Positions 39,401 to 46,947 of a stretch of 64,000 nt of DNA are shown piece by piece. This DNA comes from Lachnospiraceae bacterium. Its GTDB lineage: Bacteria; Bacillota; Clostridia; Lachnospirales; Lachnospiraceae. Numbering within the stretch: position 1 is the stretch's first letter; every line of letters begins with the position of its first letter. The notes beneath the pieces are model-generated. The model was not told the DNA's origin and ran no database searches. It worked only from the letters and a program-made list of their open reading frames with translations. The DNA lies in contig JAJQCZ010000056.1 of assembly GCA_021202465.1 (NCBI GenBank), positions 17,551 through 81,550 of the forward strand, read 5' to 3'. A program made the translations under genes and the position numbers.

Positions 39401-39680
39401 GAGCATACACAATACCCGCGGTTCCACCCTTCTTTTTCTCCCCTCCGCCATGCGGAGAGCGGAGAAACCACTCATTAAGATGATAACGGAATCACCGGGC
39501 CGGATTGGGGCCGCTCGGAGCTGGTCTTCCCGCAGGGTCTGACAGGAAGCTTCCACCCTGCGCCCCTCTCTCAAAAACCGGTTTCAGTCTTCTTCCGATT
39601 ATGAGAAAGTCCGACGCTGTGCTTCCCTCTCTGGGACAAACTATCCACGGTACTCGTCTCGTCTTCGCTTTTTCTACCGG
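39364..39680 (-). promoter_or_regulatory. threonine T-box riboswitch leader of thrS
   Basis: The antiterminator core GGGTGGAACCGCGGG is at 39415-39429 (complement), the T-box sequence that pairs with the uncharged tRNA acceptor end. An AGAGAG bulge motif lies near 39566-39571 and a candidate specifier codon ACC (threonine) at 39523-39525 in the 3' side of stem I, which matches the thrS gene. The stem I fold was judged by eye. Uncharged tRNA-Thr would favour antitermination. Confidence 0.9.
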
Positions 39681-39682
39681 AG

Positions 39683-39710
39683 ATTATAGCAGAGAACCCG
39701 GAATTGTCAA
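39683..39710 (-). promoter_or_regulatory. promoter of the thrS T-box leader
   Basis: On the minus strand TTGACA (39705-39710), 16-bp spacer, TATAAT (39683-39688); both boxes match consensus. Confidence 0.85.
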
Positions 39711-39738
39711 TCCCCCAAAATCAACCTGTTCTGCGGAC

Positions 39739-41112
39739 CTACACGATCTCCGCGATCCGATCCGCCACGTACACACCGCTGGCGGAAGCATGGGACAGAG
39801 AATGCGTCACACCGCTGCCATCGCCGATGATATAGAGCCCCGGAAAAGCCGTCTCCAGATGTTCATCGAGTGCCACTTCCATATTGTAAAATTTCACTTC
39901 CACGCCGTAGAGCAGCGTATCATCATTGGCTGTACCCGGCGCAATCTTATCCAGCGCATAAAGCATCTCCACGATGCCGTCCAGAATGCGTTTCGGCAGC
40001 ACCAGACTCAGGTCTCCGGGCGTAGCAGCCAGCGTCGGCCGCACGGTTCCTTCTTCGATGCGCTTCACGGTGCTGCGGCGTCCCCGCTCCAGATCTCCGA
40101 AGCGCTGCACAATCACGCCGCCGCCCAGCATATTGGAGAGGCGGGCAATGCTCTCGCCGTAACCGTTGCTGTCCTTGAAGGGTTCTGAGAAATGCTTGGC
40201 CACCAGAAGAGCAAAATTAGTATTCTCCGTCCGTTTCGCCGGATCGTCAAAGCTGTGTCCGTTGACCGTCACGATCCCGTTGGTATTTTCATTGACCACA
40301 ATGCCGTAGGGATTCATGCAGAAGGTGCGGACCAGATCCTCGAACTTCGCGGTCCGGTACACAATTTTGCTCTCATAGAGCTTATCTGTGATATGTGCGA
40401 AGATCGCCGCCGGCAGTTCCACCCGCACGCCGATATCCACGCGGTTGGATCGCGTAGGAATCCCCAGGTCTGCGCAGATATGCTCCATCCATTTGCTGCC
40501 GCTGCGGCCCACGGAGACAATACACTGCGTCCCCTCGGCACAGCCGCCCGGGAAATCCACCCGGTAGCCCGGATCCAGGACCTCCAGCCGCTCCACCGGC
40601 GTATCAAAATAAAAGTCCACGTGCTCCGCCAGCTCCCGGTAGAGGTTCTCCAGGACGATATAGTTGATGTCCGTCCCCAGATGACGCACCGAGGCATCCA
40701 GCAGCGTCAGCCGGTTCCGCATGCACAGCGTCTTAAACTCACTGCCCGCCGTGGAGAACATCTTCGTATGCTGCCCGCCGTGGGAGACATTGATCTCATC
40801 GACATAGTGCATCAGTTCCAGCGCCTTGTCGCGGCCGATATACTCATAGAGAGTGCCTCCGAAATCGTTGGTAATATTATATTTGCCGTCGGAGAAGGCG
40901 CCGGCCCCGCCGAATCCGTTCATGATTGCGCAGGATTTACAGCGGATGCAGGATTTCACACGCTTGCCGTCGATGGGACAGTGCCGCTTCTCCAGCGGAC
41001 TTCCCGCCTCAAAGACGGCGACGCGCAGGTCAGGGCGCTTTTTCATCAGCTCATAGGCGGAGAAAATGCCGCCCGGGCCGGCTCCGATGATCAGGATATC
41101 ATACTTCTTCAT
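39739..41112 (-). CDS. NAD(P)/FAD-dependent oxidoreductase with N-terminal cysteine cluster
   Basis: 457 residues. The Rossmann FAD motif GAGPGG is at 10-15. A cluster Cys45, Cys55, Cys58, Cys61 (CPIDGKRVKSCIRCKSC) follows, then GFGGAGAFSDGKYN. The C-terminal GLYIIGDGSGVTHSLSHASA is the second FAD-contact segment. It belongs to the uncharacterised flavoprotein group COG2509; no substrate is established. The four cysteines could hold a metal or redox disulfides. It has its own promoter at 41144-41172 and stands alone. Confidence 0.88.
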   Translation of the reverse strand: MKKYDILIIGAGPGGIFSAYELMKKRPDLRVAVFEAGSPLEKRHCPIDGKRVKSCIRCKSCAIMNGFGGAGAFSDGKYNITNDFGGTLYEYIGRDKALELMHYVDEINVSHGGQHTKMFSTAGSEFKTLCMRNRLTLLDASVRHLGTDINYIVLENLYRELAEHVDFYFDTPVERLEVLDPGYRVDFPGGCAEGTQCIVSVGRSGSKWMEHICADLGIPTRSNRVDIGVRVELPAAIFAHITDKLYESKIVYRTAKFEDLVRTFCMNPYGIVVNENTNGIVTVNGHSFDDPAKRTENTNFALLVAKHFSEPFKDSNGYGESIARLSNMLGGGVIVQRFGDLERGRRSTVKRIEEGTVRPTLAATPGDLSLVLPKRILDGIVEMLYALDKIAPGTANDDTLLYGVEVKFYNMEVALDEHLETAFPGLYIIGDGSGVTHSLSHASASGVYVADRIAEIV

Positions 41113-41143
41113 ACGGACGATTCCTTTCGCTTTTTATCCTGTC

Positions 41144-41172
41144 ATTCTACCACGGATTTATACGGAATGCAA
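41144..41172 (-). promoter_or_regulatory. promoter of the flavoprotein gene
   Basis: On the minus strand TTGCAT (41167-41172), 17-bp spacer, TAGAAT (41144-41149). Confidence 0.7.
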
Positions 41173-41277
41173 ATGAGACTTTTCTCCTGCGCACATTTGA
41201 TGTATAATGCAATCCATAATGTCATACCCTTTTTTCGTATAAATCACTTAAAGTTCTGTACAGCGGGAGGAGAAACG

Positions 41278-42003
41278 ATGTCCCGGACAATTTCAGAAAA
41301 TCAGAAACGTTATCTGACCTGCGAGCGGCGGGGCGTCTTTCAGCTGCTGATGGTCAGCGGCGGCATGATGGGCGCCTATACCTATATGCTGCGGGGCGGT
41401 GTGTTCTGCAACGCCCAGACGGCGAATTTTGTGCTCATGGCCATGGCGCTGGGGCAGGGCGACTGGAGCGGCGGATTATACTATCTCATTCCCATCTCCG
41501 CCTACGTCGCCGGAGCCTTTGTGTCGGAGCTCCTGCCTGTCACGGTGCGGAAAATCGGCCTGCTGCGCTGGGACACCTATCTGATCGGCGCGGAGATTCT
41601 GGTTCTCTTCGTCATCGGCTTCATCCCTCTGACTGTGACCGACCGGGTCGTTCAGGTGCTGATCAATTTCATCTGTTCCATGCAGTACAACACTTTCCGA
41701 CAGGCGGAGGGAATCCCCATGGCTACCACCTTCTGCACGAACCATGTCCGACAGATCGGCATCTGCCTGGCGAAATACGCCAAGCACCGGGAGACCTCCG
41801 TGCTGCGCCGCAGCCTCACCCATCTGACCATGGTCGCCTGCTTCCTGGGCGGCGCCATCGTCCTGACGGCTCTGTGCGCCATCCTGCAGGAACGGGCGAT
41901 CTGGATCGCAATCCTCCCGCTTCTTGTTGATTTTCTGCTTCTGGCTCACGCCGACATCTTTCAGGAACATGATCGGCTGGAACAGCCTCCTGAGGGACAC
42001 TGA
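41278..42003 (+). CDS. YoaK family (DUF1275) membrane protein
   Basis: 241 residues with about six hydrophobic segments. The family hallmarks are the start of the first span VSGGMMGAYTYMLRGGVFCN with AQTANFVLMAMALGQGDW, and SMQYNTFRQAEGIPMATTFC near the middle. The function of DUF1275 proteins is not established. GGGAGGAG precedes the ATG. An AraC regulator follows on the same strand after about 196 bp with a separate TATAAT box at 42097-42102. Confidence 0.9.
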   Translation: MSRTISENQKRYLTCERRGVFQLLMVSGGMMGAYTYMLRGGVFCNAQTANFVLMAMALGQGDWSGGLYYLIPISAYVAGAFVSELLPVTVRKIGLLRWDTYLIGAEILVLFVIGFIPLTVTDRVVQVLINFICSMQYNTFRQAEGIPMATTFCTNHVRQIGICLAKYAKHRETSVLRRSLTHLTMVACFLGGAIVLTALCAILQERAIWIAILPLLVDFLLLAHADIFQEHDRLEQPPEGH

Positions 42004-42199
42004 ACCGGTTTTTCCGAAAACGATTTTACGTCAATGCGGTCATTTTCGACTTTTATTTTCGCGTGCGGAATTCTGGCGTTTTTTCTGTTTTAATGTTATA
42101 ATAAATAAGTTAACAAAACGAAAATACCTGTCAGCATTCTGCGCGGCGCCGTTTACCCGCACAGCGATCCGTATAAACCCGAAGGAGAAACCGCAAACC

Positions 42200-43069
42200 A
42201 TGTGGACCTGTGAATTTAATGATACACTGCTTTCCTGTGCGCCGCCCTGCTGCCCGCTGCAGCATGTCCAGTACGCGCACAGCCCGGCCATTCACCACCG
42301 GACCTTTCACAAGCACACCCACTGTCATCTGATGTTCTGCACCGGCGGGCGCGGATTCCTGCGTGTCAACAATCTGGAGATCACATTGAAGCCGGGCATC
42401 CTCGCGGTGATCCGCCCCGGGGAATATCACAGCTGCGGCGCCACAGAAGACTCTGATCTGGAATTCTGGGCACTCTCCTTCTCCCCGGCCGGAGAAGACG
42501 ATACACTGTACCAGTCCCTAACAGACGGCCGCTGTGTCTCGGCCTCCTTCGAAGGCTATCTCGATTATGTGCAGGGGGCTTTCCGCTACATTCACATGCT
42601 GGCCGCCGGAGAACAGCCCGGAGACAGTCACAGCACAATTCTTCAGGGACAGATTCTTTCCCTGATTCAGTTCGCTGGAATCATGCGGCAGCTCCATCCC
42701 CTGGATGTCCCCGCGGGCGATCTGCCTCTGCGGGAGATGCTGGACTGGATCTCAGAGCATTTTGCAGAAAATATTTCTCTGAGCAGTCTCTCCCGGGAGT
42801 TCGCCATGAGCACCTCTCATCTGAGCCGCAGCTTCTTCGCCGCCTTCCAGATCTCACCGATCAACTACCTGATCGAATACCGGCTGACACGGGCATCCGA
42901 TCTGCTGATTCATACAGATCTTCCCATCCACACGGTCGCCGCGCGGGTGGGCTATGGAAATACCTACTATTTTTCCAATCTGTTCGCCAAACGGACCGGC
43001 TGCACGCCCCAGGAATTCCGTTACCGCTGTACGCACAGCGACACGATGCCGGAAGACGTATCGATGTAA
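42200..43069 (+). CDS. AraC family transcriptional regulator
   Basis: 289 residues. The N-terminal cupin-like sensing domain is at about 20-110 (HHRTFHKHTHCHLMFCTGGR, LAVIRPGEYHSCGA). Two helix-turn-helix units are at about 195-285 (ISLSSLSREFAMSTSHLSRS, IHTVAARVGYGNTYYFSNLF). The histidine-rich N terminus may bind a ligand or metal; the effector is unknown. AAGGAG precedes the ATG at 42200. No catabolic gene follows, so the target is not clear; the YoaK gene upstream is a candidate. Confidence 0.92.
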   Translation: MWTCEFNDTLLSCAPPCCPLQHVQYAHSPAIHHRTFHKHTHCHLMFCTGGRGFLRVNNLEITLKPGILAVIRPGEYHSCGATEDSDLEFWALSFSPAGEDDTLYQSLTDGRCVSASFEGYLDYVQGAFRYIHMLAAGEQPGDSHSTILQGQILSLIQFAGIMRQLHPLDVPAGDLPLREMLDWISEHFAENISLSSLSREFAMSTSHLSRSFFAAFQISPINYLIEYRLTRASDLLIHTDLPIHTVAARVGYGNTYYFSNLFAKRTGCTPQEFRYRCTHSDTMPEDVSM

Positions 43070-43114
43070 CCTTCATATCCGCTTCACAGACATCACAGTA
43101 AATGAAAATCAGCA

Positions 43115-43143
43115 GCTCCGCACATCCATGCGGAGCATTTTTG
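43115..43143 (+). terminator. terminator of the AraC gene
   Basis: GCTCCGCA (43115-43122) pairs with TGCGGAGC (43129-43136), followed by ATTTTTG. Confidence 0.8.
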
Positions 43144-43171
43144 CATGACAGGAACGACATTTGCTGTAAAA

Positions 43172-43211
43172 CAAAAGAAGGACGGTTCGAAAGGGAAGCG
43201 TCCTTCTTTTG
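43172..43211. terminator. bidirectional terminator between AraC and EamA genes
   Basis: CAAAAGAAGGACG (43172-43184) pairs perfectly with CGTCCTTCTTTTG (43199-43211). T residues close the stem on both strands. It serves chiefly the convergent EamA gene. Confidence 0.8.
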
Positions 43212-43231
43212 CATATGTAATGATCAGTTTA

Positions 43232-44146
43232 TCAGTGCACCTTTCCCGGATGCTTCGAGGTGGTGTGACCATGACCTCCCAGACAGCTGATGACGACCGT
43301 AGAAAGGATCAGCGCGCCACCGACAAGGAAGCTGGTCGTGATCTCCTCGCCCAGCAGCGCCACACCGAGGATGGCCGAAAAAATCGGCATCAGCGGGTAG
43401 AGCATGGAGCAGCTGCTGGCTTCCAGCTTCGACAGAGAATAATTCCACAGGAACTGAGGCAGCGCCGTGCCGCAGAGGGCCGAGTAGAAGATGCAGACCA
43501 CGATCATCGGCGTGATTTCCGGCATACCGTTCTGTGCAACCGTGACGGCAGCGGTCGGAATGTGGAAGATCAGGCTGACCGCAATGCCCAGGAAGGTGAT
43601 GACCAGCGGATTGTAGCGAGCCGAAAGGCGGCGCGAGTACATGACAGCCCAGGCCCAGGTCAGGATAGACACGATGCCGTAGACAACGCCGATGAACTGG
43701 CTGCCGGCCGTATCGGTGCCGGAGACGATGACCACACCGATCAGTCCGAGGATCAGACAGAATACCTTTCTGCGGGTCAGCGCTTCTTTCAGAAAAAAGA
43801 CGGCGAAGGCGGTGATGAAAACCGGATTCAGTGAGTTGATCAGGGAAGCCATCGAGGCCCCGGCGTAATCAACGCTGAGCAGGGTGCATTCCATGGACAG
43901 ATAATAGCCCATGAATCCGAAGAAAATCATATATTTCCAGTCGCTTTTCTGCACGTTGATGTGAATCCCCTGTACTTTGATGGCGATGCCCAGAGCCAGC
44001 GCTGAGAGCACAAAACGGCAGCAGGCCAGCTCCATGGGCTCCAGAGCCTGCAGGATATAACGGTTTGCTACATACACACTGCCCCAGCAGAAAAATACCA
44101 CGATCAGACAGAGGTAGGCGACGACGGTATTGTCTTTGTTCTTCAT
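43232..44146 (-). CDS. EamA/DMT superfamily transporter
   Basis: 304 residues with about ten membrane segments in two EamA repeats (first about 10-140, second about 155-290). Typical passages are LCLIVVFFCWGSVYVANRYI and TFLGIAVSLIFHIPTA; the C-terminal repeat holds LYPLMPIFSAILGVALLGEE. Members export metabolites or amino acids; substrate is unknown. ATG 44146 has AGGAG upstream. The divergent LysR gene 296 bp away is the likely regulator. Confidence 0.9.
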   Translation of the reverse strand: MKNKDNTVVAYLCLIVVFFCWGSVYVANRYILQALEPMELACCRFVLSALALGIAIKVQGIHINVQKSDWKYMIFFGFMGYYLSMECTLLSVDYAGASMASLINSLNPVFITAFAVFFLKEALTRRKVFCLILGLIGVVIVSGTDTAGSQFIGVVYGIVSILTWAWAVMYSRRLSARYNPLVITFLGIAVSLIFHIPTAAVTVAQNGMPEITPMIVVCIFYSALCGTALPQFLWNYSLSKLEASSCSMLYPLMPIFSAILGVALLGEEITTSFLVGGALILSTVVISCLGGHGHTTSKHPGKVH

Positions 44147-44286
44147 GATCTGCTTCTCCTTGTGATGGATGTCTTTCACTCCGCCTTGTACGCGAAATGG
44201 TTTCTCGCCGGGTTGGGGGGCTTTCCCCTCCGGCGATTGACATTTTAACAGAACACGTGGACAAATAAAGAAAGCTGTGATAGATT

Positions 44287-44309
44287 ATTCATAGCCGCAG
44301 GCTATGAAT
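44287..44309. promoter_or_regulatory. perfect palindrome in the EamA-LysR divergent region
   Basis: ATTCATAGCC-GCA-GGCTATGAAT is a perfect 10-bp inverted repeat, roughly midway between the two divergent starts. Placement and symmetry suit a LysR-type operator. A second small hairpin (GCCGTC-AAA-GACGGC, 44354-44368) lies in the LysR leader. Nothing else is seen in 44147-44442. Confidence 0.55.
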
Positions 44310-44442
44310 TAACCTGACATCTTCAACAATCACAAGGACACTGTGAAACGTCTGCCGTCAAAGACGGCTGCCGTGCCATCGTCACGAGTTTCCCCGTGCA
44401 CCGAAAAAGCACAGCAATGATTATCCTCCGGGAGGAACCATC

Positions 44443-45318
44443 ATGAACTACAATCACCTCATCTATTTCTCAACACTGGCACGCCTCGAACACTACGGGA
44501 AAGCGGCCGAGGAGCTGGGCATCTCCCAGCCTTCTCTGAGCAATGCCATCCGCCATCTGGAGGAGGAGCTGGGCGTCTATCTCTTCGAGAAGCAGGGGCG
44601 CAACGTGCGGCTCACTTATTATGGAAAGAAATACCGTGAATACGTGGACAAGGGTCTCTCCACGCTGGAGCAGGGCCGGGTCCTCATGGGCCACTGTGCT
44701 GACCGGGAGCGGGGCATCATCCGCATCGGAGCGGTCAGCTCGGCGGGACCAGGGCGGATCCTGCCGCTGATGAACCGCTACACGGAGGAACACCCCCAGG
44801 TGCAGTTCGAATACATGGACGGCACCTCCCTGACGCTGCTGGAAGAACTGAAGGCAGAGCGCTACGACCTGGTGATCTCCGCCCGGGAGGCCACCGACCC
44901 GGATATCTCCTTCTTCCCGCTGTGGGAACAGCGTTTCGTGGCCATTATGCCGTCCTCTCATCCTCTGGCCGCTCTCTCCTCTGTCTCTCCGGCTCAGCTG
45001 GCCCGCTATCCGATGATCCGCTACCACGACAGCACAGCGGCCCGGGCGCTGGTCGACTCCCTCTTCGAAGAGGCGGGCGTCGACCAGATCACCCGGGCCG
45101 AGGTCAGCGACGATTTTCATATCGCGGGGATGGTGGCTGCCGGTATGGGCGTCGCCGTCCTGGTGGACAGCTCCATGCCGGACCTGTACGGTCTGCGGAA
45201 GATTCCCCTGCAGAACGCCTCCATCCGGCGTAATCTCTATCTGGCAACGTGTAAAAACAGCTATGTTTCTGATTCAGTACAGGATTTTCTCCGTTTCCTG
45301 CGGCGGGCGGCGCTGTGA
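44443..45318 (+). CDS. LysR family transcriptional regulator
   Basis: 291 residues. The N-terminal winged helix-turn-helix is at 1-60 (YFSTLARLEHYGKAAEELGI, SQPSLSNAIRHLEEELGVYL). The substrate-binding domain is at about 90-285 (GIIRIGAVSSAGPGRILPLM, VAAGMGVAVLVDSSM). It is divergent from the EamA transporter and probably controls it. GGGAGG precedes the ATG. The stop lies inside the antisense of a truncated sensor gene. Confidence 0.94.
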   Translation: MNYNHLIYFSTLARLEHYGKAAEELGISQPSLSNAIRHLEEELGVYLFEKQGRNVRLTYYGKKYREYVDKGLSTLEQGRVLMGHCADRERGIIRIGAVSSAGPGRILPLMNRYTEEHPQVQFEYMDGTSLTLLEELKAERYDLVISAREATDPDISFFPLWEQRFVAIMPSSHPLAALSSVSPAQLARYPMIRYHDSTAARALVDSLFEEAGVDQITRAEVSDDFHIAGMVAAGMGVAVLVDSSMPDLYGLRKIPLQNASIRRNLYLATCKNSYVSDSVQDFLRFLRRAAL

Positions 45319-45972
45319 CTCTCTTCCGCAAGGATAAAACGACGCACCGGCCAGTAATAGATCCCCAGAAACAGGAACAGACAAAGCACGGCTGCCAGCA
45401 CATGCAGCACCCAGGGATAATACGGAACGACATTTCCCAGGACATAATCCAGTGCGTCCGCGCCCTGCTCCCGCCAGGCATAAAGCCAGCTGCCGAACAG
45501 GTACAGACCGGAGATCAGGATGGAACCCAGGCTGTCGGCCAGGCTCTCCAACCGGTAGCGATTCAGTAAAACCGTGTCGGACAGTCCCAGCTCCTGCCAA
45601 AGCCGCTCCCACTCCGAGAAGCGACCAGATGATCTGACGCACCAGCGCCATCCTCAGTGCGCCCGCATACCCGCTGTTCGCCAGCAGCTGTGCTCCCTGC
45701 TCCCGCAGAGCAGCAGAATCCCGCTGCACGAGCCAGTCTGTCAGTTCCTGTCCCATCCCCTCCTGCGCGGCGGCTCCCGCAATGCAGAGGAGCCGGTTCC
45801 AGCTCGCCGCGGCCAGACCCCCGCCGCAGACCGTCAGCACCAGCGCCGCCAGAAGGACCGCCGCCAGCACGACACCCCGACGGCGGCGAATCTCCCCCGC
45901 ATCCCGGCCGTATCGCCTCACCCAGGCTTCTTTTGTCTCATGATTTGCCTTACATGTATTTCCATTCATCAT
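45261..45972 (-). pseudogene. broken two-component sensor: frameshifted and lacking the kinase domain
   Basis: The first frame (from 45972) gives a short N terminus, a membrane span (RRGVVLAAVLLAALVLTVCG) and an extracytoplasmic stretch to ALRMALVRQIIWSL. Near 45615-45630 the coding sense moves to another frame, which reads SEWERLWQELGLSDTVLLN, then more hydrophobic stretches ending YYWPVRRFILAEESH. The frame then runs into antisense of the LysR 3' end and stops at 45261. No HAMP, dimerisation, His-box or ATPase part exists. Its place just downstream of an OmpR-type regulator supports a sensor origin. A sequencing error could explain the frameshift but not the missing kinase domain. Confidence 0.65.
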
Positions 45973-46031
45973 ATTTTCCTCTCCCTGTCATTCACAGTTC
46001 TCCTCCACCACTAAGATTCCTGCCGCCTGCT

Positions 46032-46721
46032 TCACTCATAGATCTCTTCCACCGGCAGACGCCAGCGGTAGCCAACGCCGCGGCGGGTCTCGATGCCGTC
46101 CCCGTCCGCAAGCTTCCCACGCAGCCGACTGATATGAACGGAGAGCGCGTTATCTCCCAGAACCTCCCCCTGTGTCTTCCAGATCTCTTCGATCAGCACC
46201 TCGCGGCTGAGTACCCGCCCCCGAGCGGCAACCAGACGGTCAAGGATCCGGCTCTCCGTCTGCGTCAGGTCCAGCGTCTTCCCGTGGAGAAGCACGTCCC
46301 GGGTATCCAGGTCGATCTGCAGCGAGCCGCTCACATACGCGCGCAGACGCCGCGGACGGCTGCCCCTGCGGCGCAGAGCCGCCTGAATCCGGGCTAGAAG
46401 TTCCATCGAACGAAACGGCTTGGCAATATAATCGTCGCCCCCGGCGTTCAGCCCTTCCACGACACAGGCCTCGTCATCGCTGGCCGTCAGGAAAAGAACC
46501 GGCACATCGCTGCGGCGACGAATCTCCCGACACAGTGTGATACCGTTCTCCCCCGGCAGCCAGACATCAAGGAGAATCAGATCCATCGTTTTCTCCGCCA
46601 GAGCGGCCCGCGCTTCCCCCGCATCCCCGGCTACCGACACCGCATATCCATGAAGCGTCAGGATATCCCGCAGACTGACACGGATCAGCTCGTCATCCTC
46701 CACCACCAGAATCCTCGCCAT
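46032..46721 (-). CDS. OmpR family response regulator
   Basis: 229 residues. The receiver domain is at 1-118, with acidic pocket EDDE near 8-11, phospho-acceptor Asp in MDLILLDVWLPGENG near 52, and the Lys of YIAKPFRSMEL near 102. The winged-helix output domain is at about 130-225 (TLDLTQTESRILDRLVAARG, VHISRLRGKLADGDG). ATG 46721 fits the family start MARILVVEDDELIR, with AGGG upstream. Its cognate sensor gene downstream appears disabled, so it may act as an orphan or be driven by another kinase. Confidence 0.95.
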   Translation of the reverse strand: MARILVVEDDELIRVSLRDILTLHGYAVSVAGDAGEARAALAEKTMDLILLDVWLPGENGITLCREIRRRSDVPVLFLTASDDEACVVEGLNAGGDDYIAKPFRSMELLARIQAALRRRGSRPRRLRAYVSGSLQIDLDTRDVLLHGKTLDLTQTESRILDRLVAARGRVLSREVLIEEIWKTQGEVLGDNALSVHISRLRGKLADGDGIETRRGVGYRWRLPVEEIYE

Positions 46722-46858
46722 CGTCTTTCCCCTCCCTGTATTTTCTGAGATAATTCTACACCCGCGAAGGATTCTCCGCAACCGCTAAAGCGGAGCCTCC
46801 CTGCGCAGGCTGTGTCCGGCATCAGTCGCCGTAAATACCTTACGCGCCCCTGCGCATT

Positions 46859-46901
46859 AAAAAAGGCACTACAGACCTTCTCCGTCCATAATGCCTTTTT
46901 C
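46859..46901 (-). terminator. terminator of rpoB-rpoC
   Basis: On the minus strand AAAAAGGCA pairs with TGCCTTTTT and is followed by TAA and further A+T; located 46 nt after the rpoC stop. Confidence 0.75.
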
Positions 46902-46947
46902 ATTTATATTTTTTCTTATCTGCCTGCAGGTTTACCACGGAAAACCA

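Noticed and set aside
39364..39710. thrS upstream frames as small genes
   Set aside because: The region is fully accounted for by a promoter and T-box leader.
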